From Tridacna crocea (taxonomy: Eukaryota > Mollusca > Bivalvia > Cardiida > Cardiidae), in the NCBI GenBank assembly GCA_943736015.1, contig OX031056.1, positions 66,987,277 through 67,051,276 of the forward strand: a stretch of 64,000 nucleotides of DNA. The letters run 5' to 3'. Each line of letters starts with the position of its first letter. Position 1 is the first letter of the stretch. Shown one piece after another: positions 9,322 through 20,790 of this stretch. The position numbers and the translations under genes were made by a program. Under the pieces are notes generated by a model. The model ran no database searches and was not told where the DNA came from. It worked only from the letters and a program-made list of their open reading frames with translations.

Positions 9322-10850
9322 ATTAAAACTTTGCACATTCCTTTATTATATTTATCATTCATTAAAGGTTTGCAAAATGCAATTTTGAAGTCTCAACTCC
9401 TGGAATTATATCCCCTTTGACTTAAACATATATTTATTTCAGGGTCTCTCAAACATTACAAAGTCAAGGATGATATCGTGTACATGGATATCTGTATTGA
9501 AACTTTGCACATACATTGATCATCAATTGAAGGTTTACAAGACGCCAATTTTAAGTCTCCTTCTGGTTGAGAAATTATCTCCCCTTGGACTGAAACTTTT
9601 TTTTTTAGTTCAGGGTAGGGCTCCGTATCGGTCAGTTTGATCGATACGATATTTGTATCGATACAAAATGATCGATATTCGATATATCATATGATATTTC
9701 AATTTTCACGAAAAGAAAGAAAAAAATGCGAAAATTGTGTTTGTTCTTTTTTCAGCATACCTGAAAAACAAAATACCGCAAATTTAACACTTCTAGATTG
9801 TATTGAAATTTCATAATTATGTAGGCCTAAATTAATATGAATTCTAACTAGATCTACATTTACTACTCATTAAAAAGCTGAAAAGACAGTTTAAGAGGAC
9901 TCTGATCGGACAATGTCAAGGTGACATTTTGTCGTGTCATGGGTTTCCGTGTTTTTTTTTTTTCACCAAACAATTTTTCATGCGTGTTAATTTCTGGATA
10001 GGTATGTTCGCATGATTCGACATAGATTTCTCAATAAGGATTAGAACTAGCATCAAAACCTGTTATTTTACTCACAATAAACAGATAATGGCCTTTTTTG
10101 TCCATGTTTCTTCTTGCGTGAGGTCTCGCGTGTGATTAACATTTGTTATGCAAATTTCAAGTCTTTAAAATGATTTACACAATAATTTACGCGAGTCGGA
10201 ACACTGATTTAAGATAATCTAATGGAGAAAGAGATTTGATTTTCGAGCCACATTTTTCGGCAATATTAAAAGATCGACCTAATAAAATCTTCGGAAGGTT
10301 GAAAGGTCACGGCTTCAATTATTTCCATCGCTACCTCTCGATCACATCATGAGATGTTCATTACCTTTCTTTAATCAACTATATTGACCAATTATCAGCG
10401 TAAATTTGTCTGCAATCTGCTGATTGATGCATAATTTGCAGATTTCAAACAACATGACGGGGGAACGAGAATAGGGGTATTAGCTAATTGTCATCCATTG
10501 TGTAACGGGTACAGGGCGAATAATAAAGAATGACGCATTTCGATTGGTTGTAAGTTTCCCAGGTAGCCACACCTACCTCTACGACTACTTTAGAGATTAC
10601 CTAAAGTAAACTCGTAATGAATTTCGCCGTTGTAAACAACTAAACTGGGTATTTATATGCTTTACTTTTATTTTCTTTTGATGATCGATATTTTGTTCGA
10701 TACAGAAACGTTCGATCCGATATATCTATCGAACGTAAAATACCGGTTTTCGATATATATCGAGTACCGGTACGGAGCCCTAGTTCAGGGCCTCTCAAAT
10801 ACTACAAAATCAAGGAAAAAATTGGTCAATTACAGCTTTAGCAGGGTATT
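9322..10850 (+). repeat. two diverged ~178-bp tandem units, second split by hAT element
   Basis: Unit 1 (about 9322-9499) and unit 2 (about 9500-9615 plus 10783-10845) share AAACTTTGCACAT, AAGTCTC...CTCCCC-type and CAGGGNCTCTCAAA blocks. The hAT-like insertion interrupts unit 2 at GTTCAGGG. Confidence 0.6.
9616..10782. mobile_element. hAT-like non-autonomous element, 1167 bp
   Basis: Termini TAGGGCTCCG and CGGAGCCCTA are exact inverted repeats, flanked by the 8-bp duplication GTTCAGGG (9608-9615 and 10783-10790). Eight-base duplications with TAGGG-like ends define hAT. Both ends are rich in CGATA-type motifs (GATCGATAC, ATCGATATTCGATATAT), which may be subterminal binding sites. No transposase frame, so it needs a partner elsewhere. 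Confidence 0.85.
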
Positions 10851-11211
10851 AAGTCACATCCTTTGACAATTAAGTTCTAGTTGCACTTACAATGCTTTTC
10901 TATTAGTCTTTGCTTAACAAATGTGAACATATATATCAGACCAAATGGAAAGGAGTGTTCATTTCAAAATGACTGATGCACACCAACAAGTAGAGCTCCT
11001 GAATCACCAACAGCAACACTTTTGTGTGGACCCCATGATAAACTTTGTGAGCTTTCAAAGTAATGGATACTGTCACTGTAAGAATTAGAAGGACTGCAAA
11101 GATATTGAATATGTGTCTGATCCAAATATCACACAGGCAAAAGTACCCCATTTTTAAAAGCTGAATGTGACATTGATTTTACAGGCAAGTGTTTTTGTAA
11201 TTTCTTATTTG
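10851..11211. other. non-coding stretch
   Basis: Nothing recognised between the tandem duplication and the HINE head. Confidence 0.35.
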
Positions 11212-13244
11212 TAGCTCACCTAAGCACAAAGAGCTCAAGATGAGCTTTTGAGATCATGCTGTGTCCGGCGTCCAACATCAAGCTTTACCTTTTGTGTGCC
11301 TTAGAGGCCACATTTTCCATCCAAATCTTGTGTAACATGGTCAGAATAGTTTGTCTTGATATCTTGAACAAGTTTGATAATGGGTCATGTTCGGTCAAAA
11401 ACTAGGTCACAAAATCAAATCTTAGAAAAACCTTGTGTAAGCTGTAGAGGCCACATTTTCAGTATGATACTTGTGAAAGTTGGTCAGAATTTTTTTTCTT
11501 ATATCTCCGAAGAGTTTGTTAATGGGTCATTCGGGTCAAAAAAGTTGGTCACTAGGTCAATTCGTAGAAAAACCTTGTGTATGCTCTAGAAGTCACACGT
11601 TCAGTCCAAGACTCCTGGTCAGAATGTTTTTTTTGATATCTCAACCAAGTTTGTAAATAGGAAATGTAAGGTCAAAAAGGAGGTCACCAAGGTCAAACCT
11701 TAGAAAAACCTTGTGCACGCTCTACAAGCAACAGCTTTTTGTTCAAAACTTTTAAAAGTTGGTAGGAATGTTTGTCTTGATGATACCAGTTTGAAAATGT
11801 GTCATGTCCAGACAAAAACAAAGTCACTTGGCAAAATATAAGAAAAAAGCTCTAGAAGCCACATTTTCTGTCCAAAACTCTTTAAAAAGGGCCTTGATGA
11901 TACCTCAGGCCAGTTTGAAAATGAGTCTTGTTGGGCCAAAAACCTGGTCACTAGCTTAAATCTTCAAAAAAGCTAATATATGCTTTAGAGGCCACATTTT
12001 CAGTCCAAAGATCTTGAAAAATGGTCAGAATGTTTGTCTTGATTTTACCTTGCGCGAGTTTGAAAATGGGTAATGTCCGATCATTAACTCACTAGATCAT
12101 ATTTTGGAAAAACCCTCTAGAAGCCACAAGTTTCGTCCAAATCTCCTGAGGAAAGCTAGTGAGAATATTTGCCTTGAGTATATCTCATATGAGGAAAAAA
12201 AAAGGTCATATTGGGACAAAAACTAGGTCACTAGGTCATTTCATGGGAAAACCTTAATTACTGTCTAGAGGCAACATAATTAGTCCAAAACTCTTGAAAA
12301 TTGGTCAGAATGTTTGTCTTGATAATATCTCATAATACCTTAGGCAACTTTAAAAATGGATCATGTCAGGTTAAATCTAGGTTACTAGGTCAGATCTTTG
12401 AAAAACCTTGTGTATTTCTGAGAGGCTACACTTTTAAGGCAATTCCCATGAAACTTGGTCAGAATGTTTGTGTTGATGATTTCTTAAACCAGTTTCTTGA
12501 ACAAAATGGGTCATGTCGGATCAGTAACTAGGTCGCTGAGTCAAATCTTAGAAAGACTTTGTGTAAGCTCCAGAGTCCACATTTTCAATTAAAAACTCAT
12601 AAAAATCTTTTTATAATGTTTGTCAGTACATCTCAAAAGAGATTGAAAATGGGTCATATTTGGTCAAAAGACTCTGGTAAGCGACTTAACATCTTCGCAA
12701 GCCAAGGATACTAGGGTAGTACCCTTGGCCGCTCGCCTCTTTAAAAATCGAAGCTCCCGCTGCGCCTTTTCACTGGATGCGATCAAAACCCATCGCGTCC
12801 AATCAAACCATCCGTAACAAGAAATCTTTGGAAAACAGAAAACAATAATAGCGGCGCCCATCAAAAACGGAAGTTGTCGTGTTTGTGACAAAATTTGCCA
12901 CAAAAGAGTAGACGATCGATATTTAATGAGTTTTTTTTTGTTTACGATCAATTATGTGAAGTATTAGGACGGGTTCCATAGCCAAATGATTGCATCTGTT
13001 CGTCTTGTTTTGGTGTGACGAATCCGAACGCGCAGCCATATTTGATGCATAACCAACAAATTTTATTACGAGCATTTTGATTTGTCAGAAATAACATCAG
13101 CAAAGGTTACGCAACTCATGATATTCGACAGGTGGCGCAGTGGGAGTTTCGATTTTTAAAGAGGCGAGCGGCCAAGGTACGAAACGAACAAAGTGGAGTT
13201 CGTATCCTTGGTTTGCGAAGATGGCGACTTAAGGGCCCTCTTGT
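11212..13244 (+). mobile_element. HINE-like element E, ~10 core units, interrupted
   Basis: Head TAGCTCACCTAAGCAC is followed by a stem with GAGCTCAAGATGAGCTTTTG and a CGTCCAACATC stretch. About ten 130-155 bp units follow, each with GAGGCCACATTTTC, TTGGTCAGAATGTTTGTCTTG and ACTAGGTCACTAGGTCA blocks. The tail CTCTGGTAAGCGACTTAA...GGGCCCTCTTGT is split by the Mutator-like element 12690-13223. Similar repeats are common in bivalve genomes (general knowledge, not checked here). Confidence 0.75.
12690..13223 (+). mobile_element. Mutator-like MITE, type F1
   Basis: CATCTTCGCAAGCCAAGGAT at the left mirrors ATCCTTGGTTTGCGAAGATG at the right. The perfect 9-bp duplication GCGACTTAA lies at 12681-12689 and 13224-13232. 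The terminal inverted repeats extend about 90 bp with gaps. The second F1 copy is 42190-42725, in the opposite orientation. Nine-base duplications with long inverted ends are the hallmark of the Mutator (MULE) superfamily. Confidence 0.9.
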
Positions 13245-13245
13245 G

Positions 13246-14318
13246 TAGACTAACGAAGCTAACTGTTGCATCATGTGCTGTATAATCCAATTTAATCCTT
13301 AACCTGCTCATAATAATATGTTAAAAATCTTTTAAAGCTGAGTATAAAAACCTGAATATTGCTGTTTCAAAATTGTATTTGAGAAATATATCCCCTTTAA
13401 TCAGATGAAGTAGATCTATACATCTGTGCAGTCTAATCTTGACCTACACTGTCTGACTGTCAGTCTGTTTGGCCAAACATACATCTTTTAAAATCCTTGA
13501 TGAAATGGAACTTAATAGATTCCAAGTGAGGACATCTTAAATATATCGATCAAAAGAGGTCTTTTAAGGCTGGAGATACCATTTCAAGGAAATAACCTGT
13601 TTTAAAAGGAAAGTTATCTAACTGAAGTTATTCATGTATTTCTTGTCTTATTTAGTAAATAGTCAAGAGAGTTACGTAAAGTGATGGAAAATTATCAAAC
13701 TGAAATTATACATGTATTTCTTGTTTTGAGTAGTAAATATAGTCAAGGTGGGTTTGGTAAAGTCAGTGGATTGAACTGGATCTGTATTACATCAATTTGA
13801 ACTGATGGATCTGGAACAGACTCAATAACCAAACTTGACTGTTTTACTTCAATCTTGTACAAACCAAACAGGTTTTATCTTTCGAATAGCCACTTATTTC
13901 AGATCAAATTTGCTAGTCTGTCAGTACTTTCAGTACTTTGATTACACCCTATGGATTTGCATCTTATTACATCTTCAGGTACTTTTATAATCAAAGTACT
14001 GAAAGTACTGTTGGAAGGCGAGTTTAGAATATAGGCATAACATATTGTAATACATTTTCCTGTACTTAAATCGCCTCTCCTGATACAGCAAAGTCTATAG
14101 AGTTGTGCAATGTTCCTGTGCAATGAAGACCAGTTTACCATCCTGAGTTTTAGCAAACTTGAAGAAGGCTTGTGAAAATATGTTGAAAAAAATTAAAACG
14201 AATGGACTTTTCTGAAACTCCTTACCATTTCATTTGAAGGAAAAGTTTTATGTGATATCAAAGAGTTTTAATTTGCTGTTACCCGTATATGTTTTTACGT
14301 TGTATCAAAACTTAGATC
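13246..14318. other. non-coding stretch with N core, tandem duplication and hairpin
   Basis: Holds an N-family palindrome (13402-13455), two diverged ~75-bp tandem copies around CATGTATTTCTTGT (13610-13745), and a perfect 23-bp inverted repeat CAGTACTTTCAGTACTTTGA... (13922-13944 with 13988-14010). No exon seen. Confidence 0.5.
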
Positions 14319-14713
14319 TAACCCTCTATTAGCCCAATAATGAGTTTAAAAGGTCTAGGAAGAAGGCTTGAGAACTTTTGGTCTGAAAAGGAGAATACGG
14401 TGCTAATTGACATTTTTCCTTTTCCTAAAATGTCTTCCATCCTATTTCATACAGGTTCCATCGATGGTGCCAGATCAAAAAGTTGCTATCTGAAAATGCA
14501 TTCAATTTTGGAAAGTCTGAATTTTTATTCTTCGTATAAAGAGCCAAGAAAGTTTCTCCTTTTCAAAATTAAGTTTTTAAATGGCCTCTTTCTCAGGGTT
14601 GTTAAAACTGTACTTGATAGGGTATGGTAAAGGATTAAAGAATAGTTTTTGCTTGAAAATGCAATCAATTTTGATAGATCTAAAACTGTAACTCTGTAAT
14701 GAGATGATTAATT
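14319..14713. mobile_element. strongly decayed HP copies
   Basis: CCTCTATTAG...GAAGAAGGCTTGAGAAC, a core relic GAAAAGGAGAATACGGTGC, then TTTCTCAGGGTTGTTAAAAC and GGTAAAGGATTAA. A bare Y-arm relic follows at 14640-14713. Confidence 0.5.
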
Positions 14714-14825
14714 TCTTGAAAGCCTGTACCATTTTACTCCATGGATAATTTTATTGAGAGAGCAAAGAGTTTTTAGAAAGGTACATTTTAGAGTATAGAA
14801 ACTGAGATTCAGCCTTTCAGATCAC

Positions 14826-15174
14826 ATATACTGACTTTCAACAATGTTGAAGAATAGGCTTTTCAAAGCATTGTAGGAAAAGTAGAAAATAATGATAATC
14901 AACCTTTTGTTTGACTTTCCTACAATGTTTTCCATCTTAGTAACCCTTTACAAAATCCTTCAGAAAATAACCAAAAAAGGGCCGTCTACATTAAAGCAAT
15001 TAGCAGATAATAAGTTAAGAGCAGCTGAAAATGTGCCGTTTGGCTGGGAAAAAGTACAAAAAATAGTGGTAAAAAGAGAAAATACTCGTGACTAGCGTTT
15101 TTTCCTTTTCCAAAAGTATTTTGAAACTTTTTTTTCCCCCTTGAGGTTGTCAAAATTTCAGTGTCGTTTAGTTA
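14826..15174. mobile_element. two decayed HP copies
   Basis: Core relics GTAGGAAAAGTAGAAAATAATG near 14872 and GAGAAAATACTCGTGACTAGC near 15077, with flanking arm relics. The second ends at GTTTAGTTAAAAGG. Confidence 0.5.
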
Positions 15175-15299
15175 AAAGGTTTTTTTTTATTTGTTTACCA
15201 TTTTGTTTGAAATATACTTCATCAAGACTGAAAAAGACTTTCAAAACACACGACTTTCAATGTTCAAAACGGAGATTTAACATTTAGATTATAATACAT

Positions 15300-15440
15300 G
15301 TGCTGGGTTTTAATGACCTTAAAGAATGGGGGCTTTTTAGAAAGGGAAGGGTATTTTGAAAGCATGCAGGAACATGAGAAAATACTGGCAACGAACATTT
15401 TCTCCGTTTTGCGCAATGTTTACCATCCTATCAAGGATAA
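15300..15440 (+). mobile_element. HP remnant
   Basis: GAGAAAATACTGGCAACGAACATTTTCTCC-like core with TTTACCATCCTATCAAGG. No TTAA ends remain. Confidence 0.45.
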
Positions 15441-16142
15441 CCGACCAACATCATTTGACGGTTGACTTCTTGGGTCCTATAAGGAACATCCGAAAGTGTT
15501 CTTCCTTTATACGATTCTTGTAATCTATGACTCTGTTAACCCTTATACTAGAGTGCTAGATTGATGAAAATGGCATTTTACATCTCGGGCAAAATGCTTA
15601 ATTATTGCAACCTCACCCTGGGCTGTTTTGGTCGGGTTCAATGATTACAATATAGCTAATCCGACATAAGATTGCATATTCTGTGCAGACTAAAGAATCG
15701 TATGCCTTGTCTTCAAAAGAGACAGGCGTAATAAACGATCTAAGGGTTCATTGACATTAACGCTTGTCTTTCATCAGTCCCGCATAACCGGAATGTACGT
15801 TCAGCTTGTCGGCAAACATGAAAGCAAAAGGATTGCCAATTCGTCAATATTGAGATACACCCTATTCCTTTGTTCGACAAAAATATATCGTGCACAGTTA
15901 CACAGATACAGGCCCTTGGTCCGTATTCTTAGAAAATCACGAACACGTCCGATGCACTCTAGGACAGTGGGGATTCTCCCTGTCAAGTTAATTTATCATT
16001 GTGTTATTCAGTTTTGGAAAAAAGTGTATAGTTGAAGGAAATTCTTTTGAGGAAAATAAACGGGAATATATAAGGTAAAGATTTCAGTTCTAATAATGAC
16101 GGAGGTAAGTGATTATGATAACAATTCATTGCGATAAGCGTT
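15441..16142. other. non-repetitive stretch with possible start codon and donor
   Basis: Less AT-rich than its surroundings and free of the named repeats. Near its end, ATGACGGAG at 16096-16104 is followed at once by GTAAGTG, a textbook donor, and ATATATAAGG lies 30 bp upstream. The exon would end in phase 0 and so would not fit the common exon at 58366. No long open frame is convincing. Confidence 0.3.
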
Positions 16143-16381
16143 TATTCTTTACCTGACAAAGAAATTTCAGACTAAGTTGACATTGAAAGCACTGATTCAT
16201 ACAGATGACAAATTCAGGGTAGCCCAAATTAGCGACGAAATTTGTTCTTGATAGGGTAGAAACATTGTGATAAAATGAAAAAAAAAAAAATGCCGGTTTT
16301 CGATTGTAATTTCTCCTCTCCTCTCGATGTTTTTAAAAGCTTGATTTTCAGAGTCGTTTCAACTGAGAGGTAAAGAGTTAA
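16143..16381 (-). mobile_element. decayed HP MITE
   Basis: AATTTCAGACTAAGTTGACATTG and TTTGTTCTTGATAGGGTAGA are Y-arm relics. The core is disrupted by an A run. The right end reads GAGAGGTAAAGAGTTAA. Confidence 0.6.
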
Positions 16382-17438
16382 ATATTTATGAATAATTGCT
16401 GAACGTTAAGCAACGTGACGACCAAAAGAAGTTAAAATTCTTTGCATGTTAAGACGGTTACAGATCATGTTATTTTCATTTTCGACGTAGTAAAATCCGG
16501 TCATACTCGTATATAAGGAAAGAAGTGATCAGCCTGGAACCAAGGCTATATATATCGGTACATCATACTGACCAGAACTACTTCGAAATGACACATCTAT
16601 TGTGATTTCAACTGATTTACCTTTTTCTTTTCACGGGTCTCCGGAATCAAAACTCGGCCACGCCGATGCGTAACAATAACCTAGTCATTAATCATAAAGT
16701 CAAGCACAACTTTGATAAAAGAAAAATATTTCTTTGAAAGAGAAAATTTTTTTTTTAGCACTTGATGATTCAAAGGAATTTATTTCATTGAAATTTTACT
16801 CCTCCAATAGAAGGCGAGAATGAAAATCTTGCCTTCCAAAAACCATAGCCTGAGATCAGATGGCATATAATCCTTTTCTAAACTTGGTACCTTGTTAGTC
16901 ATCCATGCAAACTAATTAAAAAAAAATCTTTTCATCTGGCAACAAATAGCAGTTCAGTTATTGACATCACAAACTTCCAGACTAATCAATACAAAGCTTG
17001 ATGAATGATGGTATAATCAGCAAAGGAATGGCTTTATTTGTATTAATTTATTTTTTTAAATAAGTGAGACTTTGGAAAAAGTTGATTGAGGACAGTGAAC
17101 ATATTTGACCTCTGAACTTTATGTGCCCTGAATATGGTTGGGAATGGCAAATGATATGCATGGATTTCACATGACAGCTTTTTTAGTTTTGTCAAATATG
17201 ATTAAATTGTGGTCACATTTTGTCAGGTAATAAAATTCTGTTGCATCCAAAGTGAAAGATGGCTTTTCATTGGTATTTTTCTTTTAGAAGAAATATGACT
17301 GTGAAAATGACTCAGAAAAATAGAAGCAAGTGGTCATCAGCATTTTCTCTCTTCCCGATAAAGATTTCAGTGGCCCTCTTACTTTCGCTTATTAGAACAG
17401 GTGATTATTTGGTAGAGGGTTTATGCATCAGAACATGG
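16382..17438. other. non-coding stretch with HP remnant at the end
   Basis: 16382-17300 has no recognised feature. 17325-17420 carries an HP relic (GGTCATCAGCATTTTCTC ... GATTATTTGGTAGAGGG). Confidence 0.4.
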
Positions 17439-17666
17439 TTAACCCTTTCCCAAACAAGCCCTGGTTTTTACGTGTCTGCAGTAAAAGTCTTTTGAAAACA
17501 CTGTGGGAAAAGGAGAAATTGCTCGTAACCAGCAATTTCTCCTTTTCCCACAGTGTTTTCTACCCTTTTTGAGAACTTTCTGCCATTTTCTCAGAATCTA
17601 AAATTGTCGTCTGCAAACTCTTTTGGTTTGGAAGAGTCCAAAATTTGTCATTTGGAAAAGGGTTAA
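17439..17666 (+). mobile_element. HP MITE, GAAATTGCTCG core variant
   Basis: TTAACCCTTTCCCAAACAAG to TTTGGAAAAGGGTTAA. The core is GAAATTGCTCGTAACCAGC. A full copy related to 2793-3020. Confidence 0.9.
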
Positions 17667-18243
17667 TTGAACTGTAGAGGTAATGATAGTTATTCAGCTC
17701 TTTTGTCTTTGTTGAAAACAGTTGCTGCCGAGAAGTTGAGAGAACATCATAAAAAATGACACAATGAATTGACTTTTTCATTCTACAGATAGAAGATTCT
17801 GTAAAAGAAGGAGAAAATATGTTAAAAATGTTTTGAAAAGCTATCTTTGCTGGGGTCATGAAAACTTAGTATCAAGAGAGTGAAAAGGTATGAAACCATA
17901 GTAACTATTGAGTGATGTTCTATTGTAAATTCCAAACATGATTTCTGAAATAACCAGCTCTCATATTGATGGCTGATTGAATTATGCCAGATAATGAAAA
18001 ACCCTCTAGATGATTTCTTGGTGTTTTTCTGTAAATGGAAAAGTACGCATGGCCACTAAAAATGATTTTGTTTGTGTATATGTAAGTGCAGAAAGTTGAA
18101 TGCTTTATTTACATGTAAAGGTTTTTTACTGTTACATTATCAATGTTATGTTAGTCTTTGGTATTCTTGTGAAAATAAAAAAAATATTCATGGCCACTGT
18201 ATAAAGTTCATGGTTTACAAATTGCAGCTAGTTAAAGGCTGTA
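17667..18243. other. non-coding stretch with HP relic
   Basis: 17790-17890 holds a faint HP relic (AAGAAGGAGAAAATATG, TTTTGAAAAGC, GGGGTCATGAAAAC). The rest is unassigned. Confidence 0.4.
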
Positions 18244-18246
18244 TTA

Positions 18247-19240
18247 TGCCTCAGTCACAAATAACGAACTGCCGCCGGACGGCGAGTTTTTTAGGAGATT
18301 GTGACGCAATCGTCCGGGGACCGCACTGCGACCGTCCGGTGGCAGCTCAATTTGAACGGCGGCAGTTCAATTTTGAGACGCCGTCCGGCGCCCGTTCGAA
18401 TAATTGGACGGAGACCGGACGATTTTTTGGCCATCGGAGAGCCCGTTAACTCAGCGTCCGGGCACCGTCCAGGCACTGTGCGGTGACCAGACGACCGTCC
18501 AGCGACCGGACGGTCATCGGGGGGCGACCGGACAGTCTCCGTCTAGGCGCCGGGCAGAGCCCGGACGGGTACCGCCCGATTATGAATATTTGTACGGGCA
18601 CCGTCCGGTGACCGTCAGATCGCTGTGCGGCATTGATTTTGTCAAGTCTTTCCGGACGGCGACCGGACGGCAAATATATACTTTGGCGACATGAGAATAT
18701 CATAAAAGTGTATATGAATGTCTTACTTCATCATAATTGATCAGTTCTGAAGGGAAAATGGCACTTATACCGCCACAAAATCTGTTGAACCTTTTCCTTC
18801 ATTAAGATAGATTGCAAGCTACTCACTGATGGCAGAAAAATGTAATAGCAGCTGCTGCTGTTTACGATCTGTTTACGATCAGAAGCGTGCTAGGCGAGGC
18901 CGCAGAGTGAGGACTGTGTGGGTCAAAACGTGGCTACAGAGGCGTGTCATCCTGGGACAATATGACACGCCTCTGTAGCTAGCCAGACGGCGGCACAAAG
19001 TTTGAAAGATGTCCGTCCGATCGCCGTACGGTCGCCTTCTGGTCGCCGCCCGGTGCCTTTCTAAACTGAAAACTGCACGCATGGCATTTCCAAAGAAACT
19101 GCCGTCCGATGCCCGTTTGATTTGTGACTGCTTGGGCAAAATGTATGAAAATCGTACGGCGCCCGTACGATGTCCCAAAGTTTTGAATCGGCGAAGTTGG
19201 AAGAAATCGTCCGGCGCCTGTTTTATTTGTGACCTAGGCA
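18247..19240. mobile_element. GC-rich DNA element with TTA duplication (Harbinger-like?)
   Basis: Left end TGCCTCAGTCACAAATAACG mirrors the right end ATTTGTGACCTAGGCA. TTA flanks both sides (18244-18246, 19241-19243). Three-base TTA/TAA duplications are typical of PIF/Harbinger, so that class is inferred. The inside is far richer in GC than the neighbours and is dominated by variants of CGTCCGG and CCGGACGG in both orientations. It also holds an 18-bp inverted repeat (GCTACAGAGGCGTGTCAT, 18933-18980). Overlapping open frames on both strands reflect high GC, not genes. Confidence 0.7.
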
Positions 19241-19257
19241 TTAGCTTATGAGCATTC

Positions 19258-19441
19258 TTAAGCCCTTACCAGATAACAAAATATCACTCTTCCATATTGA
19301 AAGTTTGCAAACAACATATTGACTGTGGCTCAAGTCAAAGTGTTTACCTTTCATAATGGGAAAAGGAGAAAATGCTAGCAACCAGTATTTTCTACTTTTT
19401 CCATGATTTTTCAAGTGTTTTTCATTGGGGTCATAAAGGGG
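19258..19441 (-). mobile_element. HP MITE, right end lost
   Basis: TTAAGCCCTTACCAGATAAC, core GGAGAAAATGCTAGCAACCAG, X-arm start TTTTTCATTGGGGTCATAAA. The X arm breaks off where the 21-bp minisatellite begins. Confidence 0.75.
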
Positions 19442-19460
19442 TATTTTGATACAGGTATTT

Positions 19461-20335
19461 TGCCCTGTGTCTCTCTAGTCTTGTCCTGTGTCTCAGTGGT
19501 CCTACCATGTGTCTCATTGGTCTTGGCCTGTGTCACGTTGGTCTCTGTGGTCTTTTTCTGTGTCTCACTGGTCTTTTCTTGTGTCTCGCTGGACTTGTCC
19601 TGTGTCTCACTGGTCCTGTCCTGTGTCTCTCTGGTCCTGTCCTGTCCTATCCTGTGTCTCACTAGTCCTGCCTTTTGTCTCACTGGCTCTGACCTTTGTC
19701 TAACTGGCCTTGTCCTGTGTCTGGCTGGTCTTGTCCTATGTCTCCCTGATCTTTTCCTATGTCTTACTTACCCTGTCTCATTGGTCCTGTCTTGTGTCTC
19801 AGTGGTCCTGTCCTGTGTCTCAGTGGTCTTGTCCTGTGTCTCTGGTCCTGCCACGTGTCTCAGTGGTGTGTCTCAGTGGTCCTGCCCTGTGTCTCGCTGG
19901 TCCTGTCCTGTGTCTAGCTGGTCTTGTCCTGCGTCTCCCTGATCCTGTCCTGTATTCTTGCTGGTCCTGTCCTGTCTTGCATCTCGCTGGGCCTGCCCTT
20001 TGTCTCACTGGTCCCGTCCTGTGTCTGGCTGGTCCTGCCCTATGTCTCGCTGGTCCTGTCCTGTCCTGTGTCTCGCTGGTCCTGTCCTGTGTCTCGCTGG
20101 TCTTGCCCGGTGTCTCGCTGGTCTTGCCCTGTGTCTCGCTGGTCGTGTCCTGTGTCTCACTGGTCTTGTCTTGTGTCTCTGTGGTCCTGCCCTGTGTCTT
20201 GCTGGTCTTGTCTTGTCTCTCAGTGGTCCTGTCCTGTGTCTCACTGGTCTTGTTTTGCGTCTCACTGGTCTTGTCCTGTGTCTCACTGAACTCATCCCTT
20301 CTGGCTGCTATCCCACTAATCTTGTGTGGCATCTA
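19461..20335. repeat. 21-bp minisatellite (CTGGTCCTGTCCTGTGTCTCA)
   Basis: Around 40 copies of a 21-bp unit close to GGTCCTGTCCTGTGTCTCAC. The unit is a multiple of three and lacks stops in several frames, so long frames appear on both strands (SCVSLVL heptads on +, SETQDKT heptads on -). The unit drifts by small indels that shift frame, there is no conserved single frame, and no flanking splice sites stand out, so it is called non-coding. Confidence 0.85.
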
Positions 20336-20676
20336 ACTGATCTTGTCTGATGCCTCAGTGAATTTGTCTGGTATCTTTGTTGTCTTGCCGTATGTCTCAC
20401 CAATTTTGCCTAGAAAATGCTATGCGGATTTGCCAAACTTTCCGGTGCACAGTCAGGTCTTCCCAATTTCAATATAGAAAGATTTTGATTTTTTTTTAAG
20501 CATTTTATGAGATGTTTAAGAGACTTCAGCTTTTTTCACTCAATTTTGCCCCAGTGATCTTGCCCTGTATAAACGGGCTCATCATCATGGCAGAAGGGGA
20601 AATTGCCACAAGTTTCTCCAATAAAGGGGTGCAATATTATGGTAGAAGTTAGTATTAGGCAATTGGTTTAAACACA
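20336..20676. other. non-coding stretch
   Basis: The first ~70 bp are decayed minisatellite units (GATCTTGTCTGATGCCTCAG). The rest is unassigned. Confidence 0.4.
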
Positions 20677-20790
20677 GGAATTTGATTTCTATAACCAAAA
20701 TAAATGATAAAATATGAAAAAAAATCTCCCCTATACAATATAAAGAAAAGGAATGCAACGTCTCGATTGCCAGTGCCAGCTCAAAGCAAA
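20677..20790 (+). repeat. family C terminal repeat, single end
   Basis: TTTCTATAACCAAAATAAATGA ... GCAACGTCTCGATTGCCAG matches the left arm of 5212-5810. No second inverted arm lies nearby, so this may be one end of a longer family C element whose interior is the open segment that follows. Confidence 0.6.

Noticed and set aside
12664-12951. Minus-strand 95-codon frame, with matching frames at 42338-42754
   Set aside because: It lies in the Mutator-like MITE and its flank. The two copies share it because they share sequence, and it does not resemble a MULE transposase.
18072-19251. Several 60-125 codon frames in the GC-rich element
   Set aside because: High GC lowers stop frequency in all frames. 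The frames overlap on both strands, and the DNA is better explained by repeated CGTCCGG motifs within a transposon.
19403-20350. Overlapping long frames on both strands as protein genes
   Set aside because: They arise from a stop-poor 21-bp repeat whose unit is a multiple of three. No single frame is favoured and indels shift frame along the array.
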